Below, piece by piece: positions 45,537 through 54,715 of a stretch of 64,000 bases of DNA (positions within the stretch are counted from its first letter, which is position 1; each line of letters starts with the position of its first letter). The stretch spans positions 155,347 through 219,346 of the forward strand of contig WRIV01000001.1 in NCBI GenBank assembly GCA_009782555.1, read 5' to 3'. Below the pieces are notes generated by a model. That model was given only the letters and a program-made list of their open reading frames with translations, did no database searches and had not been told where the DNA came from. The stretch is from Treponema sp. GTDB taxonomy: Bacteria > Spirochaetota > Spirochaetia > Treponematales > Breznakiellaceae. The translations under genes and the position numbers were made by a program.

Positions 45537-47087
45537 TCACAGTTGGATTCTCCAGCTTATCGTATATTCCCATTTTTCTGGATAGTTTGGGGTCGCTGCT
45601 TTTAGAGTAAGACGGCTCTTTTTTCCCCGGATCGAAACAGAAAATGAGGTTTCCCAGATACCATCCTTTGGGGCAGTTTTTTCGTAAGCCGCCCTGGTGG
45701 ACATTTGTACGGTAAAGGATCCCTTTTTTTTGATGCCCTTGGATACCCCAAGCCTGGAAGAATTTTTTATCCCTGGGCCGGCTTTGCGAAAAACCTGAAT
45801 ACTGTAGGAAAGGCTCTGGGAAAAGCGGTATGAATTAAACTGATAACTCTTTTCCTTTATGCCGGTTAGCTTTCCCTCACTGACCGAATTGACCGGCCCC
45901 AGTTTAAACGCCGCCATGGATCCGGCGGAATCCAGCGTTTTTTTTTCGTCCCTGCCATCCCGGTTCAGAAAAAATGAAAAACGGGTAAGCCCAAAGGCGG
46001 CGGCGTTTGCCGGAAACCGGTAATAGAGCTCTCCCGACATACGGTTAAAATTCTTTGTAATGGCGGCAAAATCATCCTGGGCCCCCGGACCCCGAACCAG
46101 GGTGCTCACCCGGAAAAAGGCTGTTTTTTTGCCCCGCCGTTCCAGCCGGGCTGCGGCCCGGAGCCCTGATCCTGGAACGCCGCCGGCGCTGTCCACATAG
46201 CGGCTTCCCGCCCCGTCCAGGGCCAGGGAAAATCTCCAGGGTTTGTCTCCAAAACGCAGTCCCAGGCTGCCGTAATAATCCTGTCCAAAAGCAAAGGTTT
46301 CCGAATGGGCAATATCCGCCGCCAAACCGAAGGCGGGTACGGAAAAAGCCGCCGCCCCAGCAAAAAGCCGGGTGTCCCGTTCAGGCAGGGCAGGTTTTTC
46401 GTTAAACCAGGTAGAAGATTTCCGTTCTGCCAGGGTCCGCTCGGTGTAAAAACCTTCCAACCGGAATTTTTTTTTGCCCAAGGCGTAGCCGGCACCGCCG
46501 CCAAAGGCCCTAGCCCGTTCTTCAGCATCGTTGGCCGCAAAGGAAACAAAGCCTTGGATCGTTCCAGGCCCCAAGGAAAACCTGGGACTTTCCAGATAGG
46601 CGTAACCCTGGGGTACAGCGGTGGAGGACGGAGCGGTTTTTAAGTCCGCCGAAGTAGCCGCCCGGGCTTCTTCGTAGGGCACTCCCCGGGTCCACACATT
46701 GCGGATTCGGGCGGGAAGGCCATAATTGTCCAGTACTCCGTAAAGCAGCCGTGAATCGGTACTCAGGTGGTACAATCCAAAACCCGGCTGGGTAAAAGCT
46801 TTGCCGGAAGTTTCTCCGTCAAAACTTTCGGTAAAAGCTTCGACACCAGCCGCAGGCCGCCGATCCAGCACCTCCAGCCGCAGCGCCAGGTTTACTTTGG
46901 GGATGGTGAGGGTAAAGGCAAAACGATCGGTAAGGTTATGCCTGCTTTCCCAGGCGCCGGTCCAAAGGAATTCGGGAACCAGTATCGGATCGGATACATC
47001 TGCCCGTTGCACAACCCTTTGTTGTGCAAATGAAATTGGCATAGATACCACCGAAAAAAACAGAAGGGACGAGAACAGGGTTTTCAT
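45537..47087 (-). CDS. Predicted outer-membrane beta-barrel protein
   Basis: 516 residues: a signal peptide ending SFAQ, then a protein full of alternating polar/aromatic strands (LALRLEVLDRRPA, AYLESPRFSL, FRFSLALDGAG and a terminal EYTISWRIQL), rich in Gly, Ser, Arg and aromatic residues, with no hydrophobic helices. This is the look of a 14-18-stranded barrel. No motif to fix a function; many treponemal outer-membrane proteins of this kind are lineage-specific. Confidence 0.75.
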   Translation of the reverse strand: MKTLFSSLLFFSVVSMPISFAQQRVVQRADVSDPILVPEFLWTGAWESRHNLTDRFAFTLTIPKVNLALRLEVLDRRPAAGVEAFTESFDGETSGKAFTQPGFGLYHLSTDSRLLYGVLDNYGLPARIRNVWTRGVPYEEARAATSADLKTAPSSTAVPQGYAYLESPRFSLGPGTIQGFVSFAANDAEERARAFGGGAGYALGKKKFRLEGFYTERTLAERKSSTWFNEKPALPERDTRLFAGAAAFSVPAFGLAADIAHSETFAFGQDYYGSLGLRFGDKPWRFSLALDGAGSRYVDSAGGVPGSGLRAAARLERRGKKTAFFRVSTLVRGPGAQDDFAAITKNFNRMSGELYYRFPANAAAFGLTRFSFFLNRDGRDEKKTLDSAGSMAAFKLGPVNSVSEGKLTGIKEKSYQFNSYRFSQSLSYSIQVFRKAGPGIKNSSRLGVSKGIKKKGSFTVQMSTRAAYEKTAPKDGIWETSFSVSIRGKKSRLTLKAATPNYPEKWEYTISWRIQL

Positions 47088-47151
47088 ACCCCTTATAGGG
47101 CAGTATTATTCAGAGCACTTGTATTTTGTTGAATAAGTTTATCAAAACAAT

Positions 47152-48069
47152 TCACCAAAATTGTTCAATTGTGCGTAATTGCAGGTAAAGTATTTCATTC
47201 ACAGGAAGACTGATGCGGTGTTTTTTTCCAAGTTCCAGCAGGGTAAGACTGAACATTTCTACTTCTGTTTTTCTTCCCGCAAGAACATCCTGGCACATGG
47301 ATGTAAAACTGCCGCCATCCATAAGGTTTATGGTCTTAAAGATACGCTCTATGTCTTCTTCATTTAAATCTATATTTTCAGCGTTGGCAATGGTAATTAC
47401 TTCGCGCATGGCCTTTTCTATAAGAAGATGAGCTTCGTAAATTTCCCCAGGACTGCCCTTATTCATGACTGTTTTGTAAGGCAGCTTAAGCACTGCCGTT
47501 ACTTGGTTAACTCCCGTGTTAAACATGAACTTGTACCAAAGGGCCCGTTTCATATTTTCTTCCAGTTTAAAACTTACGCCGGTACGGGTAAAAAAATCTG
47601 CTATTGTTTGTTCCCTTTCTCCGTTTTTGCCTTCTCGATCGCCAAAGTGGATAACACCTTTCCGGCTGTAGGTGGTTTCTTCTCCTTTATGAAGAGCGTC
47701 TATTTCGATGATCATGGCCAGAGGAAGGCGTTCCCTGCCGAGGCGCTGTCCGATTGTTTCTTCGCTGGAGATACCATTTAGGAGGGAAAGGATAATGGTA
47801 TCTTTGCCCACCGATGGACTTATGTCTTCGATAATTTGATCGAGGTGATAGTTTTTGCAGGCCACGATGATAAGGTCTGCCTTTTCCCCTTCGCTAAAAC
47901 GGAAATTCAGCCCTTCGCCGTTTACCTTTAGGCCGTTTTTCCGGTAACGGGCCAGCCGATCCCCTTTTGCAAGGATGGATACACAGTCTGGGTTAAATTT
48001 GTATAATGTTTCTGCTACGGAAAGGCCGACTGCTCCCGCCCCTGCGATTAATACAGAATTTATGGGCAT
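47152..48069 (-). CDS. panE: 2-dehydropantoate 2-reductase (ketopantoate reductase)
   Basis: 305 residues: NADPH-binding GAGAVGLSVAETL, LIIVACKNYHLDQ and NGISSEETIGQRLG, then the C-terminal helical domain with the catalytic lysine region MKRALWYKFMFNTGVNQVTAVL. Reduces ketopantoate to pantoate for coenzyme A synthesis. Family members with other 2-keto substrates exist, so the name is probable rather than certain. Confidence 0.88.
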   Translation of the reverse strand: MPINSVLIAGAGAVGLSVAETLYKFNPDCVSILAKGDRLARYRKNGLKVNGEGLNFRFSEGEKADLIIVACKNYHLDQIIEDISPSVGKDTIILSLLNGISSEETIGQRLGRERLPLAMIIEIDALHKGEETTYSRKGVIHFGDREGKNGEREQTIADFFTRTGVSFKLEENMKRALWYKFMFNTGVNQVTAVLKLPYKTVMNKGSPGEIYEAHLLIEKAMREVITIANAENIDLNEEDIERIFKTINLMDGGSFTSMCQDVLAGRKTEVEMFSLTLLELGKKHRISLPVNEILYLQLRTIEQFW

Positions 48070-48171
48070 TTTATCCTCTCAGAACCATTATTGTCTTTTT
48101 TGTAATGATTGACAAGAAACAGCAAATAAAGTATGCCGGAGAAAATGAAAAACGAAATGTTTTTGGGACGG

Positions 48172-48424
48172 TTAATTTTTTTACTCTGGGAAAGGCTTTT
48201 TAACAATGAGCGGAAACAATTATAAAACAGTATTTTTGTATTCATTTGCAGGTTTGGGATTATTACCCGCTTCAATTATTGCAGGTTTAGTGTGGGATTT
48301 ATTTGGTCAGTCAGTTTCGTTTATTTTTGGCGGAGCATTGACATTTATAACCAGTGCCGGTGTATTTATTCTATCGTCAAGGAAGGGAATCATCTTCAGT
48401 CGTGTTTTGGGGCAGAAAGAGTAG
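48172..48424 (+). pseudogene. C-terminal remnant of an MFS transporter
   Basis: A short open frame whose product (YSFAGLGLLPASIIAGLVWDLFG...FIFGGALTFITSAGVFI) matches the last two membrane helices of a major facilitator superfamily permease. There is no N-terminal part upstream: the frame is open only from about 48172 and the panE gene lies beyond. An ATG at 48206 could start a 72-residue peptide. Best read as a decayed transporter gene. Confidence 0.65.
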
Positions 48425-48511
48425 TTCTTCCATGGTTAATTCACGAGCTTCTGCCTGGTCTTGAGTTACTGGTTCGTCAGGCGCGCCAGCTTCCTTTTCA
48501 GTTTCTGCCAT
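48377..48511 (-). CDS. Small acidic protein (44 residues)
   Basis: MAETEKEAG start, strongly acidic (VTQDQAEARELTMEELLFL), no family recognised. It is supported by a good promoter: TTGACA (48550-48555), 17-base spacer, TATTTT (48527-48532), and GGAAA before the ATG. Its 3' end overlaps the MFS remnant on the other strand by 48 bases. Confidence 0.5.
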   Translation of the reverse strand: MAETEKEAGAPDEPVTQDQAEARELTMEELLFLPQNTTEDDSLP

Positions 48512-48526
48512 TATATTTCCACGTTT

Positions 48527-48555
48527 AAAATATACTAGATATGTTTGCTTGTCAA
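48527..48555 (-). promoter_or_regulatory. Consensus -35 promoter for the small acidic protein
   Basis: Perfect TTGACA at 48550-48555 and TATTTT at 48527-48532 with 17 bases between (or TATATT with 15). Confidence 0.55.
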
Positions 48556-48607
48556 CAAAAAAAGAAAAAAAGTTCCGCAATGTACCAATAATTGAGGGAA
48601 TGATATA

Positions 48608-49342
48608 TTGAAGAGACTCATGAGAGATCCTGCTCCTTTTTCCCGCCGGATGGTTTTGTTTGCCGCTTTCCGGTATTCCATTCCCGTGCTTTTGGGCTAT
48701 GCGGCTATCGGGGTTGCCTTTGGTCTTATGCTTTTCGGGATAGGGTACCCCTGGTGGCTGACCCTGGTCATGAGCCTGTGGATGTACGCCGGGGCTGGCC
48801 AGTTCATTGCCGCGGGACTTCTTGCTGCGGGGACAACCCTCTGGGAGGTATGCCTTGTACAACTGGTAGTGAACGCCCGGCATATTGCCTACGGTCTTTC
48901 CATGCTCAGCCGTTTTAGAGGTTTTGGTCCCCTTAAGCCCTATATGATCTTCTCCCTAACCGACGAAACCTTCGCCCTCCTTTCGTCTCTGCCTGATAAG
49001 GCGGGTCCCTATGCGGATGATAAGGAAAAACGGCAGCTTTTTATGTTCTATGTGGCCCTTTTAGACCAGTGCTACTGGGTCAGCGGTTCAGTTATGGGCG
49101 CGTTGGCGGGGACCCTTATCCCCTTTGATATGAAGGGCGTTGGCTTTGCCCTAACCGCCCTCTTTGTGGTTCTTATGATTGAGCAGATTAAGAGGATAAA
49201 AACCCCGGGGGTGTTTATCGTTTCTGCCGCCGCGGCCCTGCTGGGGGTATTCCTCTTTCCCGGCAGGATTTCCCTTTTGGCGGCCCTGGCCCTGGCTCTA
49301 ATCCTTTCGCCCTTTACGGAAAGGAAGGGGAGGGGAACATGA
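48608..49342 (+). CDS. azlC: AzlC-family branched-chain amino acid exporter, large subunit
   Basis: 244 residues, about seven membrane helices, with the AzlC signatures VLLGYAAIGVAFGLMLFGIGYPWWLTLVMSLWMYAGAGQFIA and NARHIAYGLSM. Works with AzlD as an exporter of branched-chain amino acids. TTG start at 48608 behind GAGGGA. Overlaps azlD by 4 bases. Confidence 0.92.
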   Translation: MKRLMRDPAPFSRRMVLFAAFRYSIPVLLGYAAIGVAFGLMLFGIGYPWWLTLVMSLWMYAGAGQFIAAGLLAAGTTLWEVCLVQLVVNARHIAYGLSMLSRFRGFGPLKPYMIFSLTDETFALLSSLPDKAGPYADDKEKRQLFMFYVALLDQCYWVSGSVMGALAGTLIPFDMKGVGFALTALFVVLMIEQIKRIKTPGVFIVSAAAALLGVFLFPGRISLLAALALALILSPFTERKGRGT

Positions 49343-49719
49343 GCAATCCTGGCGAAACCCTCTTCCTGATCTTTGCCATGGGTGCGGTGATCTTTTTTTG
49401 CCGGGCCTTTCCCTTTTTGTTTTTTTCCGGATCTGAAACACAGAAAAAACCGGAAGGGGCGGCCCCTTCCCCAAGAGTCCGCGGGATAAGCAGGGCGGTT
49501 TTTTTCAGATTTGTGGAAAAAACCGTTCCGCCGGCAGCCATGACGGTACTGGCCTTCAATTCTCTGGGCACTCCCTTTTTGGACAACTGCCGGGACGGAC
49601 TTTTGATATTGATCGCTTCGGTGTTTACCGCCTTGATACATCTATGGAGGCGGAATCCCCTTATCAGCATCTTCGGGGGAACCGCTTTTTACATGATTTT
49701 GACAGGGACGATTGTGTAA
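49339..49719 (+). CDS. azlD: AzlD-family branched-chain amino acid exporter, small subunit
   Basis: 126 residues with four membrane helices and the AzlD pattern (FCRAFPFLFF, VEKTVPPAAMTVLAFNSLG, ALIHLWRRNPLISIFGGTAFYM). The segment between helices 1 and 2 is longer and Pro-rich compared with typical AzlD. ATGA overlap with azlC. A bidirectional terminator follows. Confidence 0.88.
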   Translation: MSNPGETLFLIFAMGAVIFFCRAFPFLFFSGSETQKKPEGAAPSPRVRGISRAVFFRFVEKTVPPAAMTVLAFNSLGTPFLDNCRDGLLILIASVFTALIHLWRRNPLISIFGGTAFYMILTGTIV

Positions 49720-49785
49720 GGCAGCAAACTGTGTTGACCAATAAGTCCAATATATTCAAATATGAACGGGACTTTTTGTTGAGAT

Positions 49786-49811
49786 TTTTCCAAAACTTCA
49801 GTTTTTGAAAA
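49786..49811. terminator. Bidirectional terminator between azlD and the cupin gene
   Basis: TTTTC-C-AAAAC / GTTTT-T-GAAAA hairpin with a 4-base loop and one mismatch, between convergent genes. Same arm sequence as the terminator at 9791. Confidence 0.6.
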
Positions 49812-49814
49812 GGC

Positions 49815-50162
49815 TCAGTTTTGTACAATTACGGCATGCAAAACCAGGGGAACATTACCGGTATTGGCGATACTGTGAGTTTCGCCGCTGACGGTGATCA
49901 TCACATCTCCCTCGGTAATGGGTTTTTCCGTACCGTTGTCGTTTACTGTACCGTTTCCCTTAAGGATGACGAAAAATTCCGTTTCGTCCGTGTGGGAATG
50001 GGGGCCGATGGAAGCTCCCGGTGGCAGGGTTAGTTCTGCCAGCATATTGGTATTTTTCTGAACCCTCTTTCCTTCCACCAGGTGGAGGAAATTGACGGTA
50101 CCATTACCCCCCCGGGCTTTTTCCCGCGCCTCGGTCCTTAGCTCATTCCGGTGACATAGCAT
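49815..50162 (-). CDS. Single-domain cupin protein
   Basis: 115 residues. Cupin motif 1 is GPHSHTDETEFFVILKGNG with two His and a Glu as metal ligands; motif 2 is GDVMITVSGETHSIAN with the third His. Small cupins may be sugar isomerases, dioxygenases or metal sensors; not predictable. AAAGGAG precedes the ATG. Confidence 0.87.
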   Translation of the reverse strand: MLCHRNELRTEAREKARGGNGTVNFLHLVEGKRVQKNTNMLAELTLPPGASIGPHSHTDETEFFVILKGNGTVNDNGTEKPITEGDVMITVSGETHSIANTGNVPLVLHAVIVQN

Positions 50163-50208
50163 AATCCGCTCCTTTTATAAGGGTTATTCTTTATAGTATA
50201 ATACAAAT

Positions 50209-50688
50209 ATGAAGCGAGTAGAAGGATATCTTCCCCAGACTGCGGTAAAGGTATACCGGACACTGCTCATCATTGCTGCGTTGCTGGCGGTTATTCTGAT
50301 CACGGGTACCATATACGGTTTTGTTAAGCGGGGAAAAAGCGCCGTACCTCCGGCTCCATATGGTACAACTTCCGGAGCCGAGGGACAAAGTATTTTTTCC
50401 GGCTTGGGCAAACTGCGGATTCCTACGGCGGATCCGGACCCGGATACGCTGATTATTTCCATAGCCTTTCCCTATAACAAAAACGATCGGCCCTTTTCGG
50501 AAGAACTCGCTTCCCGCATTTCCTGGTTTAAAACCGTAATCAACGATTATTTTGGGACCCTTACCGCAGAAGAATTTGACGCCCTGGACATTGATATAAC
50601 CAAAACAGAACTATTAAAACGTTTTAATTCAGAACTGCGCCTTGGACAGATACGGGAATTATATATAGATAATTTTATACGCCTGTGA
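50209..50688 (+). CDS. FliL-like membrane protein
   Basis: 159 residues: one N-terminal membrane helix, a Pro/Ser/Gly-rich spacer, and a periplasmic domain whose ending (ITKTELLKRFNSELRLGQIRELYIDNFIRL) follows the pattern of the flagellar basal-body protein FliL. No other flagellar genes are next to it, so it is probably a FliL paralogue. A TATAAT box at 50197-50202 lies 6 bases before the ATG. Confidence 0.7.
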   Translation: MKRVEGYLPQTAVKVYRTLLIIAALLAVILITGTIYGFVKRGKSAVPPAPYGTTSGAEGQSIFSGLGKLRIPTADPDPDTLIISIAFPYNKNDRPFSEELASRISWFKTVINDYFGTLTAEEFDALDIDITKTELLKRFNSELRLGQIRELYIDNFIRL

Positions 50689-50879
50689 AAAACTCAATCT
50701 ATGAGGAAAAGATATGGCTATCAAAGCCAGCCGCATCAAGGGCAGAATGGGATATTGAGAATATGCTGATTGTCTGCCGGCATAACACTGAAAAAACCGG
50801 GGGACCACTAAGCAGAACTTTTTTAAAAACTGAAACCTTGAAAAGTTTTAGTTTGCTTAGTTCCGCTTATATCCCTTAA
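50685..50879 (+). CDS. Doubtful small ORF after the FliL-like gene
   Basis: A 64-residue frame starting with a GTG that overlaps the previous stop. The N-terminal 40 residues (EEKIWLSKPAASRAEWDIEN) look coding, but the rest runs through an inverted repeat (CTAAGCA at 50808-50814 with TGCTTAG at 50854-50860) and into the end of the glycyl-tRNA synthetase gene. It may be a real coupled peptide or part of a transcription-termination region. Confidence 0.3.
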   Translation: MKNSIYEEKIWLSKPAASRAEWDIENMLIVCRHNTEKTGGPLSRTFLKTETLKSFSLLSSAYIP

Positions 50880-52245
50880 TCTCCTGACGTATCTTTTCCG
50901 CCAAGGCCGCCCTGGGAAGCCGTACCTGTTCCATGGAATCCCGGTAACGCAGCGTTACCGTCCCATCGTCCTTGGACTGATAATCAACGGTTACGCAGAA
51001 GGGTGTCCCCGCTTCGTCCTGGCGGCGGTATCGGCGGCCTATGGCACCGGCCTGATCATAATCGGTGGTAAAATCTTCTTTTAACTCGTTCCGTATATCC
51101 TGGGCCAATTCGGCCAGGCCGTCTTTTTTCATTAACGGAAGTATGGCAGCGGTAATGGGAGCCACCGCAGGGTGGAAGCGCAGCACTGTCCTCCAATCAT
51201 CCGCGGAACCTTCGGTTTCGCCGGTATTTTTTTCTAAAGCAACCTTTTCTTCGTCGTAGGCGTCGCAAATCAGCATGAGCAGGGTCCTGGTAAGGCCCGC
51301 CGAGGTTTCGATGATAAAAGGAATGTAACGGTCGTTGTTGTTGTCCTGATCGATGTATTGTAAATCCTTGCCGGAATATTCGGTATGCCGGGTAAGATCG
51401 TAATTGGTCCTGTTGTGAATTCCTTCCAGTTCCCGCCAGCCCATGGGGAAGAGGTATTCAATATCGTATGCGTCCTTGGCGTAGTGGGCTAGTTCGCCCG
51501 GGCCGTGCTGGTGCCAGCGCAGATGATCCATTTTTACGCCTAATTTTTCGTAATAGGCCCAGCGGCGTTTTTTCCATTCGTTAAACCAGTCAACGTCGGT
51601 GCCGGGTTTTACAAAGTACTGCATTTCCATTTGCTCAAATTCGCAGGTCCGGAAGATAAAATTTTTGGTAACAATTTCGTTTCGAAAGGCCTTGCCTATC
51701 TGGGCAATTCCGAAGGGGATTTTCATCCGGCTGCTCTGAATAATGTTTTTGTAATTTACATAAATCCCCTGGGCAGTTTCAGGCCTCAGGTAGATGAGGC
51801 CCGCATTGTCCTCAGTAGGGCCGATGTGGGTCTTGAACATCAGGTTGAATTTACGGGTATCGGTAAGCTCCCCTCCGCATTCGGGACATATCTTTTTTTT
51901 CAGGTTTTCTTCGGGGATCATGTCCGTCCGGAACCGGTTTTTGCATTTTTTACAGTCCGCCAGGGGATCGGTAAAATTTTCCACATGGCCTGAAGCTTCC
52001 CATGTCCGGGGATGCATCAAAATGGCCGCATCCAGCCCGACAATTTCATCATGGAGCTGGGTCATTTCTTTCCACCAATTCGCCGCAATACGGTTCTTTA
52101 ATTCAATTCCCAAAGGACCGTAGTCCCAGGCGCCGTTCTGACCGCCGTAAATTTCGGAAGACTGAAAAACAAAGCCCCGGCGCTTGGCAAGGGAGGTGAT
52201 TTTTTCCATTGATGCAGGACCCTGGTATTCAGTCAATTCGGCCAT
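50857..52245 (-). CDS. glyQS: Glycyl-tRNA synthetase, single-chain (alpha2) type
   Basis: 462 residues from the ATG at 52245, preceded by GAGGAG; the longer frame to 52386 overlaps the divergent gene and is not used. Class II core with SSEIYGGQNGAWDYGPLG, GPTEDNAGLIYLRPETAQGIYVNYKN and GLTRTLLMLI, and a C-terminal anticodon-binding domain, as in the eukaryotic/Thermus-like dimeric enzyme. Confidence 0.96.
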   Translation of the reverse strand: MAELTEYQGPASMEKITSLAKRRGFVFQSSEIYGGQNGAWDYGPLGIELKNRIAANWWKEMTQLHDEIVGLDAAILMHPRTWEASGHVENFTDPLADCKKCKNRFRTDMIPEENLKKKICPECGGELTDTRKFNLMFKTHIGPTEDNAGLIYLRPETAQGIYVNYKNIIQSSRMKIPFGIAQIGKAFRNEIVTKNFIFRTCEFEQMEMQYFVKPGTDVDWFNEWKKRRWAYYEKLGVKMDHLRWHQHGPGELAHYAKDAYDIEYLFPMGWRELEGIHNRTNYDLTRHTEYSGKDLQYIDQDNNNDRYIPFIIETSAGLTRTLLMLICDAYDEEKVALEKNTGETEGSADDWRTVLRFHPAVAPITAAILPLMKKDGLAELAQDIRNELKEDFTTDYDQAGAIGRRYRRQDEAGTPFCVTVDYQSKDDGTVTLRYRDSMEQVRLPRAALAEKIRQEIKGYKRN

Positions 52246-52291
52246 AAAAAAGCTCCTCAACAAAAAGTGTTTTTCCAGTATAATAAAAAGA

Positions 52292-53689
52292 ATGAATTGT
52301 ACCAACCGTCTTGCAGCGCTGGGCGCTGCTGTCCCTGAATTGCTTCTGCCCAAAAAAGAAATTGATCTTGCCAAATGGGCAGTCATCGCCTGTGATCAAC
52401 ATACCCAGAACCGATCCTACTGGGAACAGGCCCGATCCATTGCAGGAGACAGTCCGTCTACCCTCAACCTAATCTATCCCGAAGTATATCTGGAAGAACC
52501 GGTGTGCTCCGCGGATCGAACAAATGTGAATGATAGTTCCACTCCGGGCAGGGAAGAAAGAATAGCCGCCATTCATCGCACCATGAAGGAATATCTTAAT
52601 GAAGATATTTTTTCCCCTCCCCAGAAATCTTTAGTCTATGTGGAGCGCGACACTCCTTTTCATCTGTCAAGGAGGGGACTTGTAATCGCCTTAGACCTGG
52701 AAGATTATAATTGGAATGCCGGTTCTGCACCACCCCTAAGTCTGATCCGTCCAACAGAAGGAACTGTAGCCGAAAGGCTGCCATCCCGGATGGAAGTTCG
52801 CCGGAGCGCTCCCCTGGAAACACCTCATATCCTTGTTTTGATTGATGATGAAGAAAACGCCCTGCTCCCAGCCCTGGGTGAACGGGCCAAAGGCAGAGAC
52901 TCAGCGCTTTACGATACGGAACTTATGCTTGATTCAGGCAGGGTCCGGGGCTGGAAACTGGACAAAGAAGATGATTGGAACTGCCTCGCCGACGGTCTGA
53001 AAAAATTAACAGGACGCTCCTTGCATGGAACGAATCCTTTTCTCTATGCCGTGGGGGACGGCAACCATTCTCTGGCAGCGGCAAAAGGTGTGTGGGAAGA
53101 ATATAAAGCTGCCAATCAGAGTGAGCAAAATTTGATGAGTCACCCCGCCCGCTGGGCATTGGTGGAGCTGGTAAACCTCTACGATCCTGCGATGAGCTTT
53201 GAACCGATACACCGCCTGCTTTTCGGCACTGATGCCGCCGCCGTGCAGCAAAGGCTTTTACACTTATCCGGTTACCGCTGCCGTAAACTCGGCAGTTTGC
53301 CGGAGTTAACGGGACTTGTTCAAGATGGGCAATGCTGCTTGCTGCGCTTAGGGCTTATCTCCCAAAGAGGCTGTTTTTTAATTGAAGCCGATCCTGTTCC
53401 GCTTGCTGTCGATACGCTTCAACCGTTATTGGACAGCATGATAGAAGAACAAAAAGGCATAGTTAGCCTTGATTATATTCATGGCAGCGAAGAACTGTTT
53501 CGCCTAGTAGTCAAACCAAATCCAGGTGAACCGGCAAACAATGCCGTGGGAATATTGCTTCCGCCTTTTCGCAAGCAGGGTCTTTTTGAAACCATTGCAA
53601 AACGGGGACCTCTGCCCCGAAAAAGTTTTTCCATGGGGGAATCTGAGGAAAAACGTTTCTATTTGGAGTGTAGAAGATTATTTGGCTGA
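52292..53689 (+). CDS. DUF1015-family protein
   Basis: 465 residues with the family motifs DLAKWAVIACDQHTQNRSYW, FHLSRRGLVIALDLEDY and VGDGNHSLAAAKGVWEEYK. A conserved, uncharacterised family sometimes near serine or phosphoglycerate metabolism genes. TATAAT at 52279-52284 ends 7 bases before the ATG and there is no Shine-Dalgarno. Confidence 0.87.
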   Translation: MNCTNRLAALGAAVPELLLPKKEIDLAKWAVIACDQHTQNRSYWEQARSIAGDSPSTLNLIYPEVYLEEPVCSADRTNVNDSSTPGREERIAAIHRTMKEYLNEDIFSPPQKSLVYVERDTPFHLSRRGLVIALDLEDYNWNAGSAPPLSLIRPTEGTVAERLPSRMEVRRSAPLETPHILVLIDDEENALLPALGERAKGRDSALYDTELMLDSGRVRGWKLDKEDDWNCLADGLKKLTGRSLHGTNPFLYAVGDGNHSLAAAKGVWEEYKAANQSEQNLMSHPARWALVELVNLYDPAMSFEPIHRLLFGTDAAAVQQRLLHLSGYRCRKLGSLPELTGLVQDGQCCLLRLGLISQRGCFLIEADPVPLAVDTLQPLLDSMIEEQKGIVSLDYIHGSEELFRLVVKPNPGEPANNAVGILLPPFRKQGLFETIAKRGPLPRKSFSMGESEEKRFYLECRRLFG

Positions 53690-53778
53690 TGAATTATGTC
53701 TGTAATACAAGGTGCCAGAAAAAATGTATAGTTAAGAATTCTCTTAAATCAGCATCAAAGAATCAGCAATTTTACCTT

Positions 53779-53861
53779 TACCGGCGAAGAGACTTGAACT
53801 CTTACATCCTCGCGGACAGCAGATTTTGAGTCTGCCGTGTCTACCATTCCACCACGCCGGC
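53779..53861 (-). tRNA. tRNA-Leu, anticodon CAA
   Basis: 83-nt class II tRNA with a long variable arm: acceptor GCCGGCG/CGCCGGT, anticodon stem GCAGA/TCTGC with loop CTCAAAA, T-arm GAGTTCAAGTCTC. Reads UUG. CCA is not encoded. Confidence 0.93.
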
Positions 53862-53866
53862 AAAAG

Positions 53867-53883
53867 CACGGCGTCAAGCCGTG
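53867..53883 (-). terminator. Hairpin between the PilZ gene and tRNA-Leu
   Basis: CACGGC-TTGAC-GCCGTG followed by CTTTTG on the minus strand, right before the tRNA. The T-run is short, so it may be weak or a processing structure. Confidence 0.45.
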
Positions 53884-53932
53884 TTTCTATAATACTGTAA
53901 CACGCGTCGGCATCCGGAAGATGCCTCCGCTT

Positions 53933-54697
53933 CTATTTCATTTCCACATCCATCTTGGACTGAAGGTTTTTTTGCATATAGGTTCTGATTTTTGCCCGCA
54001 CCGAGGGTTCCAGTTTTTGGGTAAAAACAAGAACATAAATCTTGGTATTGTCATCCGTGCGGGATCCGAAAACAATTCCTTCCGCTTTTAAAAGGGCGCT
54101 CTGAAGCTTTATCTGCATATCGGACACAATGGAGTTTTTTTCCAGCTCCACTTCCTGGGAAAAAACGCAGGAAAGACCTACTACGCTGATATCCCAGATA
54201 TTGCCGGTAATATAGGTGCCGTTTATGCCAATATTGATCGTAGTCATGGTTTCGCTGCGAGTATCGGCCCGGATGTACTTGCGCCGGCCCTTGGCTTCGG
54301 CAGCTTTAAGGATGCTCAAGAGGGTTTGTACGACCTTGTCTTTTTCTATCTTAACGGGAACAAATCCGCAGGGAACCTTAATCGTGTCATGGTAAAGCTT
54401 CCTGGCTTCCTCATTATTGGTGTTGGAAAGAACCCCCAGCGAAATGTTTTTGGTTGCCTCATCTGACAGAACAGAGCGGATCCATTCCTCCCATTTTTTT
54501 GCCGAAAGGACTTCATCAATACAGGCAAAAACAATGGAATTGGGGTGATTCTTCAGTACCTTCTTAAGTTTGTCTTCACTTTTGGCTATGTAAACTTCAT
54601 GTTCCTGCTGGACCAGTTCGGCAACAATTTCATTCTGCATGAAAACCGACGGGTGGACAAAAAAAATCTTTTTTCCCAGTATCGCAGGATCAGCCAT
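53933..54697 (-). CDS. PilZ-domain protein with receiver-like N-terminus
   Basis: 254 residues from the ATG at 54697. An N-terminal alpha/beta domain of about 120 residues looks like a response-regulator fold without the phospho-Asp pocket; residues about 140-250 are a PilZ domain with the c-di-GMP motifs GRRKYIRAD (RxxxR) and WDISVVGLSC (D/NxSxxG). It probably senses cyclic di-GMP. Confidence 0.82.
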   Translation of the reverse strand: MADPAILGKKIFFVHPSVFMQNEIVAELVQQEHEVYIAKSEDKLKKVLKNHPNSIVFACIDEVLSAKKWEEWIRSVLSDEATKNISLGVLSNTNNEEARKLYHDTIKVPCGFVPVKIEKDKVVQTLLSILKAAEAKGRRKYIRADTRSETMTTINIGINGTYITGNIWDISVVGLSCVFSQEVELEKNSIVSDMQIKLQSALLKAEGIVFGSRTDDNTKIYVLVFTQKLEPSVRAKIRTYMQKNLQSKMDVEMK

Positions 54698-54715
54698 ATA
54701 CTTTATAGTATTCAA

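Noticed and set aside
48377..48883. 168-residue minus-strand frame across azlC
   Set aside because: The N-terminal part is a shadow of azlC; only the last 44 residues, with their own promoter and start, are plausible.
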